In this document: one piece after another, positions 55,058 through 64,000 of the stretch
Layout: every line of letters starts with the position of its first letter
How positions within the stretch are numbered: the first letter of the stretch is position 1
Source: Wyeomyia smithii
Lineage: Eukaryota > Arthropoda > Insecta > Diptera > Culicidae
Assembly: GCF_029784165.1 (NCBI RefSeq)
Contig: NC_073695.1
Span: 160,509,622 to 160,573,621 of the forward strand
Direction of reading: 5' to 3'
Length of the DNA: 64,000 nt
The notes under the pieces: model-generated
What the model saw: the letters and a program-made list of their open reading frames with translations, nothing else
Database searches by the model: none
What the model was told of the DNA's origin: nothing
Translations under genes and position numbers: made by a program

Positions 55058-57470
55058 GTGGCTGCCGCAAATTTTATTAGCGTAAGAATAAGTGTGTCAA
55101 ACCGACCATGCTTGTTCCTAGTAGACTCAGGACCGGATATTTCGTTATTAAAGCTAAGCACCATCAAACACGCAGTACCGGTGAATCCAAATAATACTTG
55201 CGTACTGCGTGGGATAACATCTGGTGAATCTAAATGTCGCGGAACAATTATTTGCCTTACATATTTACAAAATGCGGCTATTAATAGTGCATTTCACCTG
55301 ATCGACTACGACGTTCCTATACCAACTGACGGTATATTGGGACGCGATTTTCTGACTAAATATCGTTGCGAAATCAATTACGATACATGGATTTTAGTTG
55401 TATATGACAATAATGAACGACTGGAGATCCCAATTCACAATAACTTGCATGGAATTTCATGGGTCCCAGCTAGATCCGAAGTATTCAGATCTATAATAAT
55501 GTGAGACACTATAATCAACTCTTCTGAGCTCGCACCAGGCGTTTTCTGTGCCACGCCATTGTAAATAGTACGGCACCTTATGCTAAAATAATAAATACTA
55601 ATGATTATCCCGTACAAATAAGCAATGCAAACTTTAAATTTTCAAATTTAAATGATTGTCATATAGTGAATATCAATCAAAATACAAGCGTAGACCGAAT
55701 CGAAAAACTTAACGCTGAATTAAACTTAAGTGATATACCAGCGTCTGCAAAACACTCGATTCAACAACTGTGTAATGAGTAGGGGAACAACGGGCAAGAC
55801 GGTCACCTAAGGAAATCATTCATTATTATGCTCAAAACACAACATTGCAACCAACGATATTCATAATATTCGACATTGACTAGTGCTTTTCATAAAATAA
55901 TGCAAACCTTTCCTTTTTAGAGTGATTTTATGTTAGTTTTCACTAAAATAAAAACAGTCTCGAAAACCACTATTTCACAACGTGCATATGAAACGGACCA
56001 GCTGTGCTGGTAAGACGGCCCTATGAAAGACTAGAGATTTTTTTTTCTATACTGGACGACGCGCTGCGCAAAAAAGCACGTGTTTAAAGCTAACCATTCG
56101 CTGCGCAAATGGAATCATTCACATCATTTACACGTAGCATATTTACAGGTTTTAACAACGTTTCTAATAATGATTTTTATTTCGAATGAGAGTTAATGAC
56201 TTTAAGTCTCATCTCACGTGCTGAGAATGCTGAAAGAAACAATATTAAATGGTGCTATCGTCGTTTTCTCAGACTGCCCATTTTGCGAACACAACGACTG
56301 ACCGTCTTGCCCAAAAGGCAAACAATTTTTTGAATCGATGTGATTTCCAAAAAAATCATATTTTCACTAAACTATCTTCACCCACATGTTTCAAATATGC
56401 TTAATTATTCCAATGTCATTGAAAACTATATTTTTCTGAAGTTTTACCGCAGCAGAAGCTAAAATTCGGCACGGCAAAAACTACATCACATTGCTTTGCT
56501 GTTGAGGGTGAGCTTATTTTTATTATTTCTGAAATAACTAACTATAGTTTCAATCTACATAATATCTCGAAACTCCCAGAATGCTGTTGGTATGTAACTT
56601 GCATAAATGATTTGTGTTAATTTCAATGGTTTATATAGGAATGAGCAACGAACCATCCTGCCCGCCCTGTCCGTGTTGCCTGTTGTTCCCCTACAGCGAT
56701 ATATTTAGCTTACAAGACGATTTATTAACATGCAATAATTTTTACCAACAGAAAATTAACCTAGCAAATAAGACGCCAATATATATAAAAAATTACCGAA
56801 ATGCACAATGTCATAAAGATGAAATCTGTCGTCAAGTGGATAAACTTCTTGGAAACGACATGATTGAGGCCTTCTGTGTCCAATTACAACTCACCATTAT
56901 TACTAGTACCCAAAAAATCGACCAACTCCGAAAAGAAATGGAGGCTTGTCGTAGACTTTCGACAAAAATTTAAGAAAAGTATGCGAATGCTTCAAGAAAC
57001 GGAATCTGAAGCTAAATCCGTCTAAATGCAATTTTTTCAAAACAGAAGTAACATTTTTAGGGCATAAGATAACCGATAAAGGAATTTTACCCGATGATTC
57101 AAAATTTGAAATCAATAAAAACTACCCACAACCACAGAACGCCAACCAAGTTAGAAGTTTTGTGGCTATGTGCAATTATTACAGACGTTTTATTCCGAAT
57201 TTCGCAAGCTATGTAATTGTCTTAATAAATTGTTAAGAAAAAACTTAAACTTCATTTGGACCGAGGAATGTCAGTCCTCGTTCGAAAAATTAAAAAATAT
57301 GCTTATTTCACCAAGAGTATTACAATATCCAGACTTTCAGAAAGCATTTATTTAAACAACAGACGCCTCAGACTTTGCGTGCGGGGCAGTTTTATCACAA
57401 ATGCACGAAAATAATGATCTGCCTGTTTCTTTCGCCAGTGCCAATTTTGAGCTCAATCGGACTTCGGAAA
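55058..57470 (+). pseudogene. Ty3/gypsy pol remnant (protease, RT, RNase H)
   Basis: Protease: CLFLVDSGPDISLL (active-site DSG) and TDGILGRDFLTKY. After a stop at 55502 the frame goes on to NLSDIPASAKHSIQQLCNE, is interrupted by a 910-bp MITE, and resumes as YSDIFSLQDD, IYIKNYRNAQCHKDEI (RT entry). A frameshift at about 56870 gives YNSPLLLVPKKS and KWRLVVDFR; a deletion then removes most of the RT including the YxDD box. It continues with NLKLNPSKCNFFK, VTFLGHKITDKGI, RSFVAMCNYYRRFIPNF and TTDASDFACGAVLSQ (RNase H) up to about 57465. No integrase or LTR. Old and inactive. Confidence 0.85.
55782..56691. mobile_element. TA-flanked MITE inside gypsy pol
   Basis: Inverted ends GGGGAACAACGGGCAAGACG / GGGGAACAACAGGCAACACG (right end complemented), flanked by TA (55780-55781 and 56692-56693). 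Removing it restores the reading QLCNE-YSDIF of the gypsy RT. 910 bp, no coding capacity. Confidence 0.85.
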
Positions 57471-58120
57471 GTAGAGCCTCAAAGCGGTCAAAGTTACAGT
57501 TTTTTGATCGATGATAGAAATGTTCGAGCTGGGAGTGCAGAGCCGTAGCTACTCCGTTTTGCGTGGTGGGGCAGAGAATTTTTATTTAATAAAATGTTAT
57601 TTTTTTGCAGAGTAAGCAGTTTGAAACCGTTATGTGCTCGACAAAACAAAGTACCTTTACGCGTCCAACGGAGTACCCGGGTACTCACAAATTAAAATTC
57701 TTATAACTTTTGCAGTTTTCCTCCTATTTCGATAGTTTTAGCACCAAAAGAGTCAGAAGCTCACTTTTGACGTTGACTAACGTCTATATCGAAGTTAGGC
57801 CCCTGAATTTGAAAATCTAGTAATTCAACCAGGGAAAACCAGAGAAAAGTGGTCAGGTTTTGAGCGCTTATTTTGCAGTCATCTATAATCAGGTTTTCGA
57901 GGTTTTGGCATCAATCGATCAGAAATTCTTTTACGGTTAAATTTATGTAACAAAAACAAACTATTGTTTGAGATACACTATTGAAAAATTGGTAATTAAT
58001 ATCGATTGTCTAAATCATACCGCACAGCCAATCACTACCTCTCTTCCCAAGCACAGTCGACACTAACGGATACAATCGATCTGACTTTGTTGTTATTGTT
58101 GTTGTCACTTTCTGTTTCCG
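57471..58120. other. No gene recognised
   Basis: Repeat-poor AT-rich interval downstream of the gypsy remnant. Short frames are unsupported. Confidence 0.4.
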
Positions 58121-59175
58121 ATGTTTATGCTGCTACTAGCGGAAAAAACCTTGCAAATATGCATTTTTTTGTTGGTGTTAATATTACGACAGCGGCCGGC
58201 GCCCCATAATTCTGATTCCAAAACCGCACCAGTGACATGCGGACGCTAGGTGATAGCAGCTGAAAGGAGGAAATACAAAATAGTACCGGTCATCTCGTGC
58301 CGGTTTCACCCGTTATGCTGGTGGCTTTGGTAGTAAATGGCTACTGCAAAACACTTAAATGGCTGGAATTCTGGACGGACTAACCAGGAAACTATAATCG
58401 GCAACTGGCACCTTTTGGTGCCTCGAAATTTTGGTACAGAAGCGGCTAATTGACTTTTCTGTTTTACCAAATGCTGCTGCTAGCGGAAAAAACCTTGCAA
58501 AAATGCATGTTTGTGTTGGTGTTAATATGACGACAGCGGCCGGCGCAGCTTTCAAGAAACATTTGTCTCTACCATTCCATCATCTATGTAGCCCCGCCTT
58601 CTTTCTAATTATCTGACGGAGCCTTGGTATAAAACGTATCGTTCGAACATTTCACCCCATCAGTTTCACTACTAAACCGTACCGGATACATACGGACGCT
58701 CGGTGTTAGCAGCTAAAAGAAGGAAAAACAAAATAGTTCTGGTCATCTCGTGCCGGTTTGACCCGTGATGCTGGTGGCTACTGCAAAATACTAAAATGGC
58801 TGGAATTCTGGACGGAAACCAGTAAACAAGAAATCGGCAACTGGCACCTTTTGGTGCCTCGCAGTTTTATAAAAGAAGCGGTTAGTTGAATTTTATGTTT
58901 TACAATTGCTGCTGTTAGCGGAAAAAAACCTTGCTAAAATGCATGTTTATGTTGATGTTAATTTCACGACAGCGCTAGGTGTTAGCAGCTGAAAGGAGGA
59001 AAGACAAAATAGTACCGGTCATCTTGTGCCGGTTTCACCTGTTATGCTGGTGGCTTTAGTAGTAAATGGCTACTGCAAAATACTAAAATGGCTGGAATTC
59101 TGGACGGACTAACCAGTAAACTAGAATAATCGGCAACTGGTACCTTTTGGTGCCTCGAAATTTTGTTACAGAAGT
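58121..59175 (+). repeat. Three tandem units with TATA/initiator-like and stem-loop motifs
   Basis: Three degenerate units (about 58130-58470, 58471-58910, 58911-59175) share GCTAGCGGAAAAAACCTTGC, ATGACGACAGCG, TAGCAGCTGAAAGGAGG, TCATCTCGTGCCGGTTT, AAATGGCTGGAATTCTGG and the perfect hairpin GGCACCTTTTGGTGCC (58408-58423, 58847-58862; one base off in the third). The middle unit has TATAAAA (58628) and TCAGTT (58660), spaced like a core promoter. No ORF of significant length is conserved between units. The middle and third units have internal deletions. Function unknown. Confidence 0.55.
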
Positions 59176-60148
59176 TTTGTAAAAGAAGCGTTGCAATTCC
59201 CTCTACTATTTGCTTCAATGGAATTTTTTTTTTTCTAAGAATACGGTAGTCAACGTCATGCGGTCGTGTCTTGAATACCACCTTCCTACTTTTTAAGAAG
59301 CGTTAGTGGTGTCCCGGAAGAATTTTCTAGTTCCCTAAAATCCGGTTTTTCGGGTTCATATTCCAAAAAAAAAAAAACTGCTAATGTGCGAATAGTTAAA
59401 AGAAAGCAGGGATATATACTTTATAATTTTTGTCTTACAGTGACGAGCCAGCTTGTTGCTAAAAACCTTCTTATTGAAGGAAAAAAATCTGCAAATTTTA
59501 TTGAGTTTGCTAACCCAAATAAGCAGGTTTACATAGTGTAATTGAGTTTCAGAGGACCAACTTCTTACGCAAGTTTAGCCATTTTTACTCTAACTGAGTA
59601 AGAGCTTCGTATATTTATTTTGTATTCATACCCATCCGTAAAAATACTCACCACTATTGACGAGTAATGGAAGATATACAGCAGGGCGCCAATGAGATGT
59701 TTGAAAAAAATTACCTTCGAATATCGTTTAACGGTAGGGTTCAAAAGTTTGGTTATCTCGAAATAGTTGAAGAGGTTGTTTATAAGACACGACCGCAGAG
59801 GTAACGTAGAATACGACAGCCTGTCTTATGTCAATGTATTTCTTGGAATAGGTTTGGGAATACACTCAATTGGGGTTAATTAATTTAATAGTCTCTTTGC
59901 TCCAGATGACGTTTACCTCTGTAGCCGGCACCGCGGTTTCACTTGCTGCCGTATCCGAAATAAGAATGAAATTGAATTGTTTCGAGGCTGTCTTTTGTAT
60001 CAAGTTGCACTAAGATATCCTAATTTAGGCAGTGGCTACGAAGAGGCTATAGACAAGGGCAAATATTGCATTCCCCAACTATGATATAACAGTTCAAATA
60101 ACAATTTTCTGCATCGTACGATAGCGTAGATAATTCTACAACTGATTG
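59176..60148. other. No gene recognised; one small repeat end
   Basis: 59682-59755 (CAGGGCGCCAATGAGATG ... CTTCGAATATCGTTTAACGG) resembles the ends of the palindromic element at 63229-63371. The rest is unassigned. Confidence 0.4.
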
Positions 60149-60230
60149 CAGGGTGGCCACACAACCGGGAGAACCGGGAATTGTTTAGAACCGGGAAAAA
60201 ACCGGGAATTCCACTGAATATCGCCGAGAG
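60149..60230. mobile_element. hAT-type terminal sequence
   Basis: CAGGGTGGCCACACAACC followed by repeated 'aaccgggaa' units, the typical start of hAT elements. The other end was not found. Confidence 0.45.
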
Positions 60231-60519
60231 AACACAATACTGCTGAGTAAGGCTTGTATACTCGAAAAAAACGCACTAGACAAAAGTGTTCGTCGAAAAT
60301 TCATTTAATTCGGATTTTCTTGTAACTTTCAGGGAATGAACTAATACATATAAATTGTGTTCCGGCATAATTACTTTATTCAATTTCCTTTCCATCGCTA
60401 AAATCTCGCACCATTCCCTTAAGACCCCTCATAACCTTTTGCGCAACAGTTGAGTCGACCTTTTTAGTCACATTCATCCATTTTTATCTCAACTCAAACT
60501 CGGTCCTAAATAGCTTGGA
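60231..60519. other. No gene recognised
   Basis: AT-rich interval without supported content. Confidence 0.4.
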
Positions 60520-60790
60520 CGATTTTCGAACTTTGGCTTTCATTATGAAATTGGGGGGTGGTTTTTGGTACAAAAAATACGATATTGTCTCTATAGCAAT
60601 CCAACATCGATCGCGCTTAATGACATGATGCCAGGACCGGCCAAAATAATGCCTCGCCTTCGTGGGACCGCAGAAAGGGTAATAGACGCTTCTGGAGGCA
60701 CTCGGTGCGGTACATTTCGCTGTTGATGGTGCCCGTTGTGATGTACGGTTTACTCAGTTTACCACCAGAGCATGTATTTTTCGGCGAATT
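60520..60790 (-). pseudogene. Mariner-type transposase fragment
   Basis: On the minus strand: TTGTINSEMYRTECLQKRLL, then FLRSHEGEALFWPVLASCH, where FWPDLASCHY with the second catalytic Asp is expected (Asp replaced by Val), then a weaker segment ending in VPK. It is a different lineage from the copy at 1028. Truncated on both sides, with stops. The minisatellite array begins directly next to it. Confidence 0.7.
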
Positions 60791-60794
60791 TTTC

Positions 60795-62345
60795 CAAACA
60801 GCCGAAAATGATCAAATACCACTCAATATAAGCGTTTCACGGCCATGAGCACGTTTCACGGCTATGAGCACGGAGGCCGGAAATTGTTCCCAAATGCCAT
60901 TTTGAAATCCAAGATGGCGACTTCCGGTTTCCGAAGAACAGTGGCAAATGACCAAATACCACCCGATATGGGTATTTTCGGAATTGTTATGACGCACTGA
61001 AGCCACAAATCGACCTCAGACAACATTTTGAATTGTAAGATGGCGACTTCCGGTGTCTGAAAAACAGCCGAAGATGATCAAATACCACTCAATATGAGCG
61101 TTCCTTTAATCAGATTGACGCACGGAGGCCGAAAATTGTTCCCAAATGCCATTTTGAAATCCAAGATGGCGACTTCCGGTTTCCGAAAAACAGCAGCAAA
61201 TGACCAAATATCCCTCAATATGCGTATTTCCGGAATTGTTATGATGCGCTGAAGCCACAAATCGAACAATCAACCTCAGACATTTTGAATTGCAAGAAGG
61301 CGACTTCCGGTATCTGGAAAACAGCCGAAAATGACCAAATACCACTCAATATGAGTGTTTCTTCAACCAGATTGACGCTCAGAGGCCAAAAATTGTCTCC
61401 TAATGCCATTTTGAAATCCAAGATGGCGACTTCCGGTTTCTGTAGAACAGCGGCAAATTACCAAATACCACCCAATATGGGTATTTCCGGGATTGTTATT
61501 ACGCACTGAAGCCACAAATCGACCTCAGACAACATTTTGAATTGTAAGATGGCGACTTCCGATATCTGGAAAACAGCCAAAAATGACCAAATACCACTCA
61601 ATATGAGCGTTTCTTTAACCAGATTGACGCACGGAGGCCGGAAATTGTTCCCAAATGCCATTTTGAAATCCAAGATGGCGACTTCCGATATCTGAAAAAC
61701 AGCGGCAAATTACCAAATACCACCCAATATGGGTATTTCCGGAATTGCTGTGATGCACTGAAATCACAAATTGACCTCAGACACCATTATGAATTGTAGG
61801 ATGGCAACTTCCGGTTTCTAAAAAACTGCCAAAAATGGCCGATTTCCATACAATATGAGTATTTTCGGAACCAGAATGATACACAGGAGCTAGAATCGAC
61901 CACAGACACCATTTTGAAATCGAAGATGGTGACATCCGGTTTCGGGAAAACAGCCGAAAATGACCAAATAACACCCAATATGGGTGTTTCTTAAACCAGA
62001 ATGACGCTCAGGGGCCATAAATTGTCTCCAAATGCCAATTTTAAATCCATGATGGCGACTTGCGGTTCCTGAAAAATAGCCCAAAGTGACCAAATACCAC
62101 CCAATATTAGTATCACCGGATCCAGAATGATAGAAGGAGCTATAAATTGACCTTTGACACCAGTTTGAATTGAAAAATGGCACCTTCTGGAAAAAGCCGA
62201 AAATAACCGAATACTACTACATATGGATATGTCCGTAATCGGAATGATGTAGAGAAGCTAAGCATTGACCCTGGACTCCATTTTGAATTAGAAGATGACC
62301 ACTTTCAGTTTGTGGAAAACAACGGAAATAACTGAAATGCACCCA
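60795..62345 (+). repeat. Minisatellite array with two-unit (dimeric) order
   Basis: About 12 units of ~126 bp. GGCGACTTCCGG (or a close form) occurs at about 60917, 61043, 61169, 61300, 61427, 61553, 61678 and 61803. Units preceded by TTTTGAAATCCAAGATGG alternate with units preceded by TTTTGAATTGTAAGATGG over these eight, so the true period is about 252 bp. Towards the right end the units become more diverged and shade into GATGTTGTCATTCCGATG, as in the foldback arms. Confidence 0.8.
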
Positions 62346-62523
62346 ATATATATCCGGAATAGAGGTCATGTACAAAAGCCAAAAGTAGAGGATGTTGTCA
62401 TTCCGATGAAACCAATCATTTTTAAACGATATAATCCAATCGCAAGGAATCAATGAATTTAAAATGCTTAAAATTATTAAATTAACACTAAAATAGGCGG
62501 AACGAAGTTTTCCGGGTCAGCTA
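62346..62523 (+). mobile_element. Helitron-like 3' end
   Basis: After sequence shared with foldback arms (AACCAATCATTTTTAAACG, GCAAGGAATCAATGAATTT) the element ends GGAACGAAGTTTTCCGGGTC and AGCTAG followed by T. A 3' CTAG preceded by a short imperfect hairpin and followed by T matches Helitron termini. With the TCTATACATATAAAAATG-type 5' ends in the arms, it suggests that the minisatellite travels as a non-autonomous Helitron. Confidence 0.5.
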
Positions 62524-63228
62524 GTACCTTATATATTAGGGACACACGCTACAGATATTCACACACGTTATGTGCACACACCCTATATATACATACGCTG
62601 GATGATGGTGGCTTCTCAAACCACCTTGCGGTGCGAGTCTCTTTCAGTTTCGGGTTGTATTCACCCAACGATATCTGAATTGGATTCCGCTGGTGGGGTC
62701 CAACTCAGATTGTAGGGAAGCCGAACTGAAAGAGGTAGGAACATCAGCTAACCACAACCCCCGCCGCTGTTGCCCACTGCTGATCCACTTCGCCTACTGC
62801 CATCGGTGTTGATGTCCGCTGCTGCTGCCTGCTGCTAGTAAACTGATTTGCTGGAGAAAAACAGTCTCTGATATAGCCCGAAGAGTGCATTCCCGGCTAA
62901 CTAGGTACTCCATTCTGTCGTCCTTTTCAGGGAAAGGTAGCATGCGACCAATCAAAAGTCGACATTTGCGTTTCGACAATGTTCAACAATTTTCAATATT
63001 ATATTCTACGTCAAAAGTCCTATGCAAAATTTCAGCTAAATCGGACTTTGGGGACACGTGCCTCAAATTGATCAATGTTTCAAATTTTTGACTAATGAAA
63101 AAAATGCACATCGATTTTTTTATGCCAAATGCCTTGAAAATTCATGAAACGTCAAGATCTGGTGTAGTTGATCGAAAAAAAAAATTTTTGGAAAAAAAAT
63201 CGACTTTCTGGCGTTTAAAAATTTTTGA
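62524..63228. other. No gene recognised
   Basis: Mixed composition, including a CTG/CCG-rich stretch (62750-62840) and a TATATA-rich stretch (62566-62585). Could be a fragment of an LTR element, but no LTR or coding motif was found. Confidence 0.35.
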
Positions 63229-63371
63229 GCTGGGACCAATGGAACATATAAGAAAAATTGACCTTCGAATTTTGTTTAGCGGTAGAGCTGATGATTTTTT
63301 TGAGAAGACTAAACTTTTGAGCCCTATCGCTAAACGAAATTCGAAAAAACCATTTTCATTGGCACCGTAAT
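63229..63371. repeat. Short palindromic element
   Basis: The outer parts are imperfect inverted repeats: CGAATTTTGTTTAGCGGTAG at 63266-63285 and its near complement at 63324-63343, extending outward to CCAATG at both ends. It resembles 59682-59755. The frames on both strands here are mirror shadows. Confidence 0.55.
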
Positions 63372-64000
63372 ACACAGATTACGGCTGGTTATTTGTATTC
63401 GAGCTCGACGTGAAGACCGCTATTGATTAGCGAAACTGTGTATCTTCCACTTACTTTCTTCAAATGTTCAAATGTCTTGAGGGTGCGACCATGTGCGATC
63501 GAAAAACTAAGGACAGAAGAAAGTTTTAAAAAGTTCTACTCTGAAGCAACGAATGCATTCAAGAAATCCAGCTTCGAGAATCGCCACATTTAAAATCGAT
63601 GTCAACCAACGATACTGATATATTCACGAAAAAATACTCTGAAAATGGAGCGATTCAACCGTCAGCCTAAATTCTAAATTTTACGATAGGCATTGTTTGA
63701 TCAGTGTTTACCATCAGACCTGGTAGAGCGTGGAATACCCAGTCCGTAGTCCGGTCAGACTACAATTTTTATAGTCCGATTTTATTTCGAACCGAAACGG
63801 AACAGAGTTGTCCGGGCCAGGTAACGAACTGGTTATGTTTCCGAGGTGTGAAAAAGTCCTGCCAAAATATATTGCACTGAACATGAACATGAATCACAAG
63901 AAGCAATTGATATTTGAAAAACTAGTCTTGTGTGTCATTTTTTTCCACAATTTGTACGATTTAAGAAATCAAAAAGTGGGAAATAGAAACTTCGGGGAAA
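63372..64000. other. No gene recognised
   Basis: AT-rich interval to the end of the window without supported content. Confidence 0.35.

Noticed and set aside
58404..58424. Histone-type 3' stem-loop
   Set aside because: The hairpin has the right stem and loop size, but the sequence differs from the near-invariant histone element and no histone reading frame is nearby.
60795..62345. Regularly spaced repeats suggestive of a CRISPR array
   Set aside because: The units are ~126 bp, degenerate and contiguous with no spacers, and the DNA is clearly metazoan; this is a minisatellite.
62794..62979. Minus-strand frame that might be part of an LTR element
   Set aside because: No LTR, primer site or pol motif could be found around it; composition bias from CTG/CCG repeats explains the open frame.

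Overview
The window looks like one stretch of a mosquito (Culicidae, most likely Aedes-type) nuclear genome that consists almost entirely of transposable elements inserted into one another. The reasons are AT-rich DNA, I-type LINEs with endonuclease, reverse transcriptase and RNase H, tRNA-derived SINEs, Helitron-like termini, TA-flanked and 8-bp-flanked MITEs, a Penelope-like element, and a spliced insect-type pickpocket exon pair. No bacterial, organellar, rRNA, tRNA or CRISPR feature was seen. The species assignment is inference.

Layout. 1-3151: inverted-repeat element, dead mariner transposase, TATCGATA cluster, 3' end of an I-type LINE. 3152-25458: a giant interrupted inverted repeat (foldback A). 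Its left arm holds an old Jockey/CR1-type LINE (4414-19046), which was itself hit twice by related I-type LINEs: copy A at 5422-10606 with a 14-bp target duplication, and copy B at 10940-16721 with a 13-bp target duplication. The inner part of foldback A contains a 1275-bp near-identical tandem duplication (19601-22150), a relic hAT end, a TA-flanked pogo-like element and a 489-bp MITE. 25459-29054: the start of a pickpocket (DEG/ENaC) gene on the minus strand, whose probable third exon is split by a 2.55-kb DNA transposon with inverted repeats of about 650 bp. 29055-34366: SINEs, Helitron-like ends, a 1.4-kb palindromic element and minisatellites. 34367-54505: a second giant foldback (B). Its left arm carries a complete 5000-bp hAT element with an intron-containing, frameshifted transposase; its centre carries a short LTR-PBS-ORF-purine-tract unit encoding an 82-residue putative myristoylated membrane protein; its right arm carries a Penelope-like element made of two head-to-head copies. 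54506-57470: decayed Ty3/gypsy pol split by a TA-flanked MITE. 57471-64000: tandem units of unknown type, a second mariner remnant, a dimeric minisatellite array ending in a Helitron-like 3' terminus, and unassigned DNA.

Nearly every protein-coding element is broken. The frames open over their whole length are copy A ORF1a (263 codons), copy A ORF1b (191 codons) and the 82-codon membrane-protein ORF; the pickpocket exons are also undamaged as far as they can be followed. The insertion order can be read from the nesting: foldback repeat, then Jockey/CR1-type LINE, then the I-type LINEs; and foldback repeat, then hAT, Penelope-like element and small MITEs. I found no convincing new biochemical system. 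The most interesting items are the small myristoylated ORF in the mini-LTR unit, the hammerhead-like folds at both ends of the Penelope-like element, the long-TIR transposon in the pickpocket gene, and the promoter-plus-stem-loop tandem units near 58-59 kb.
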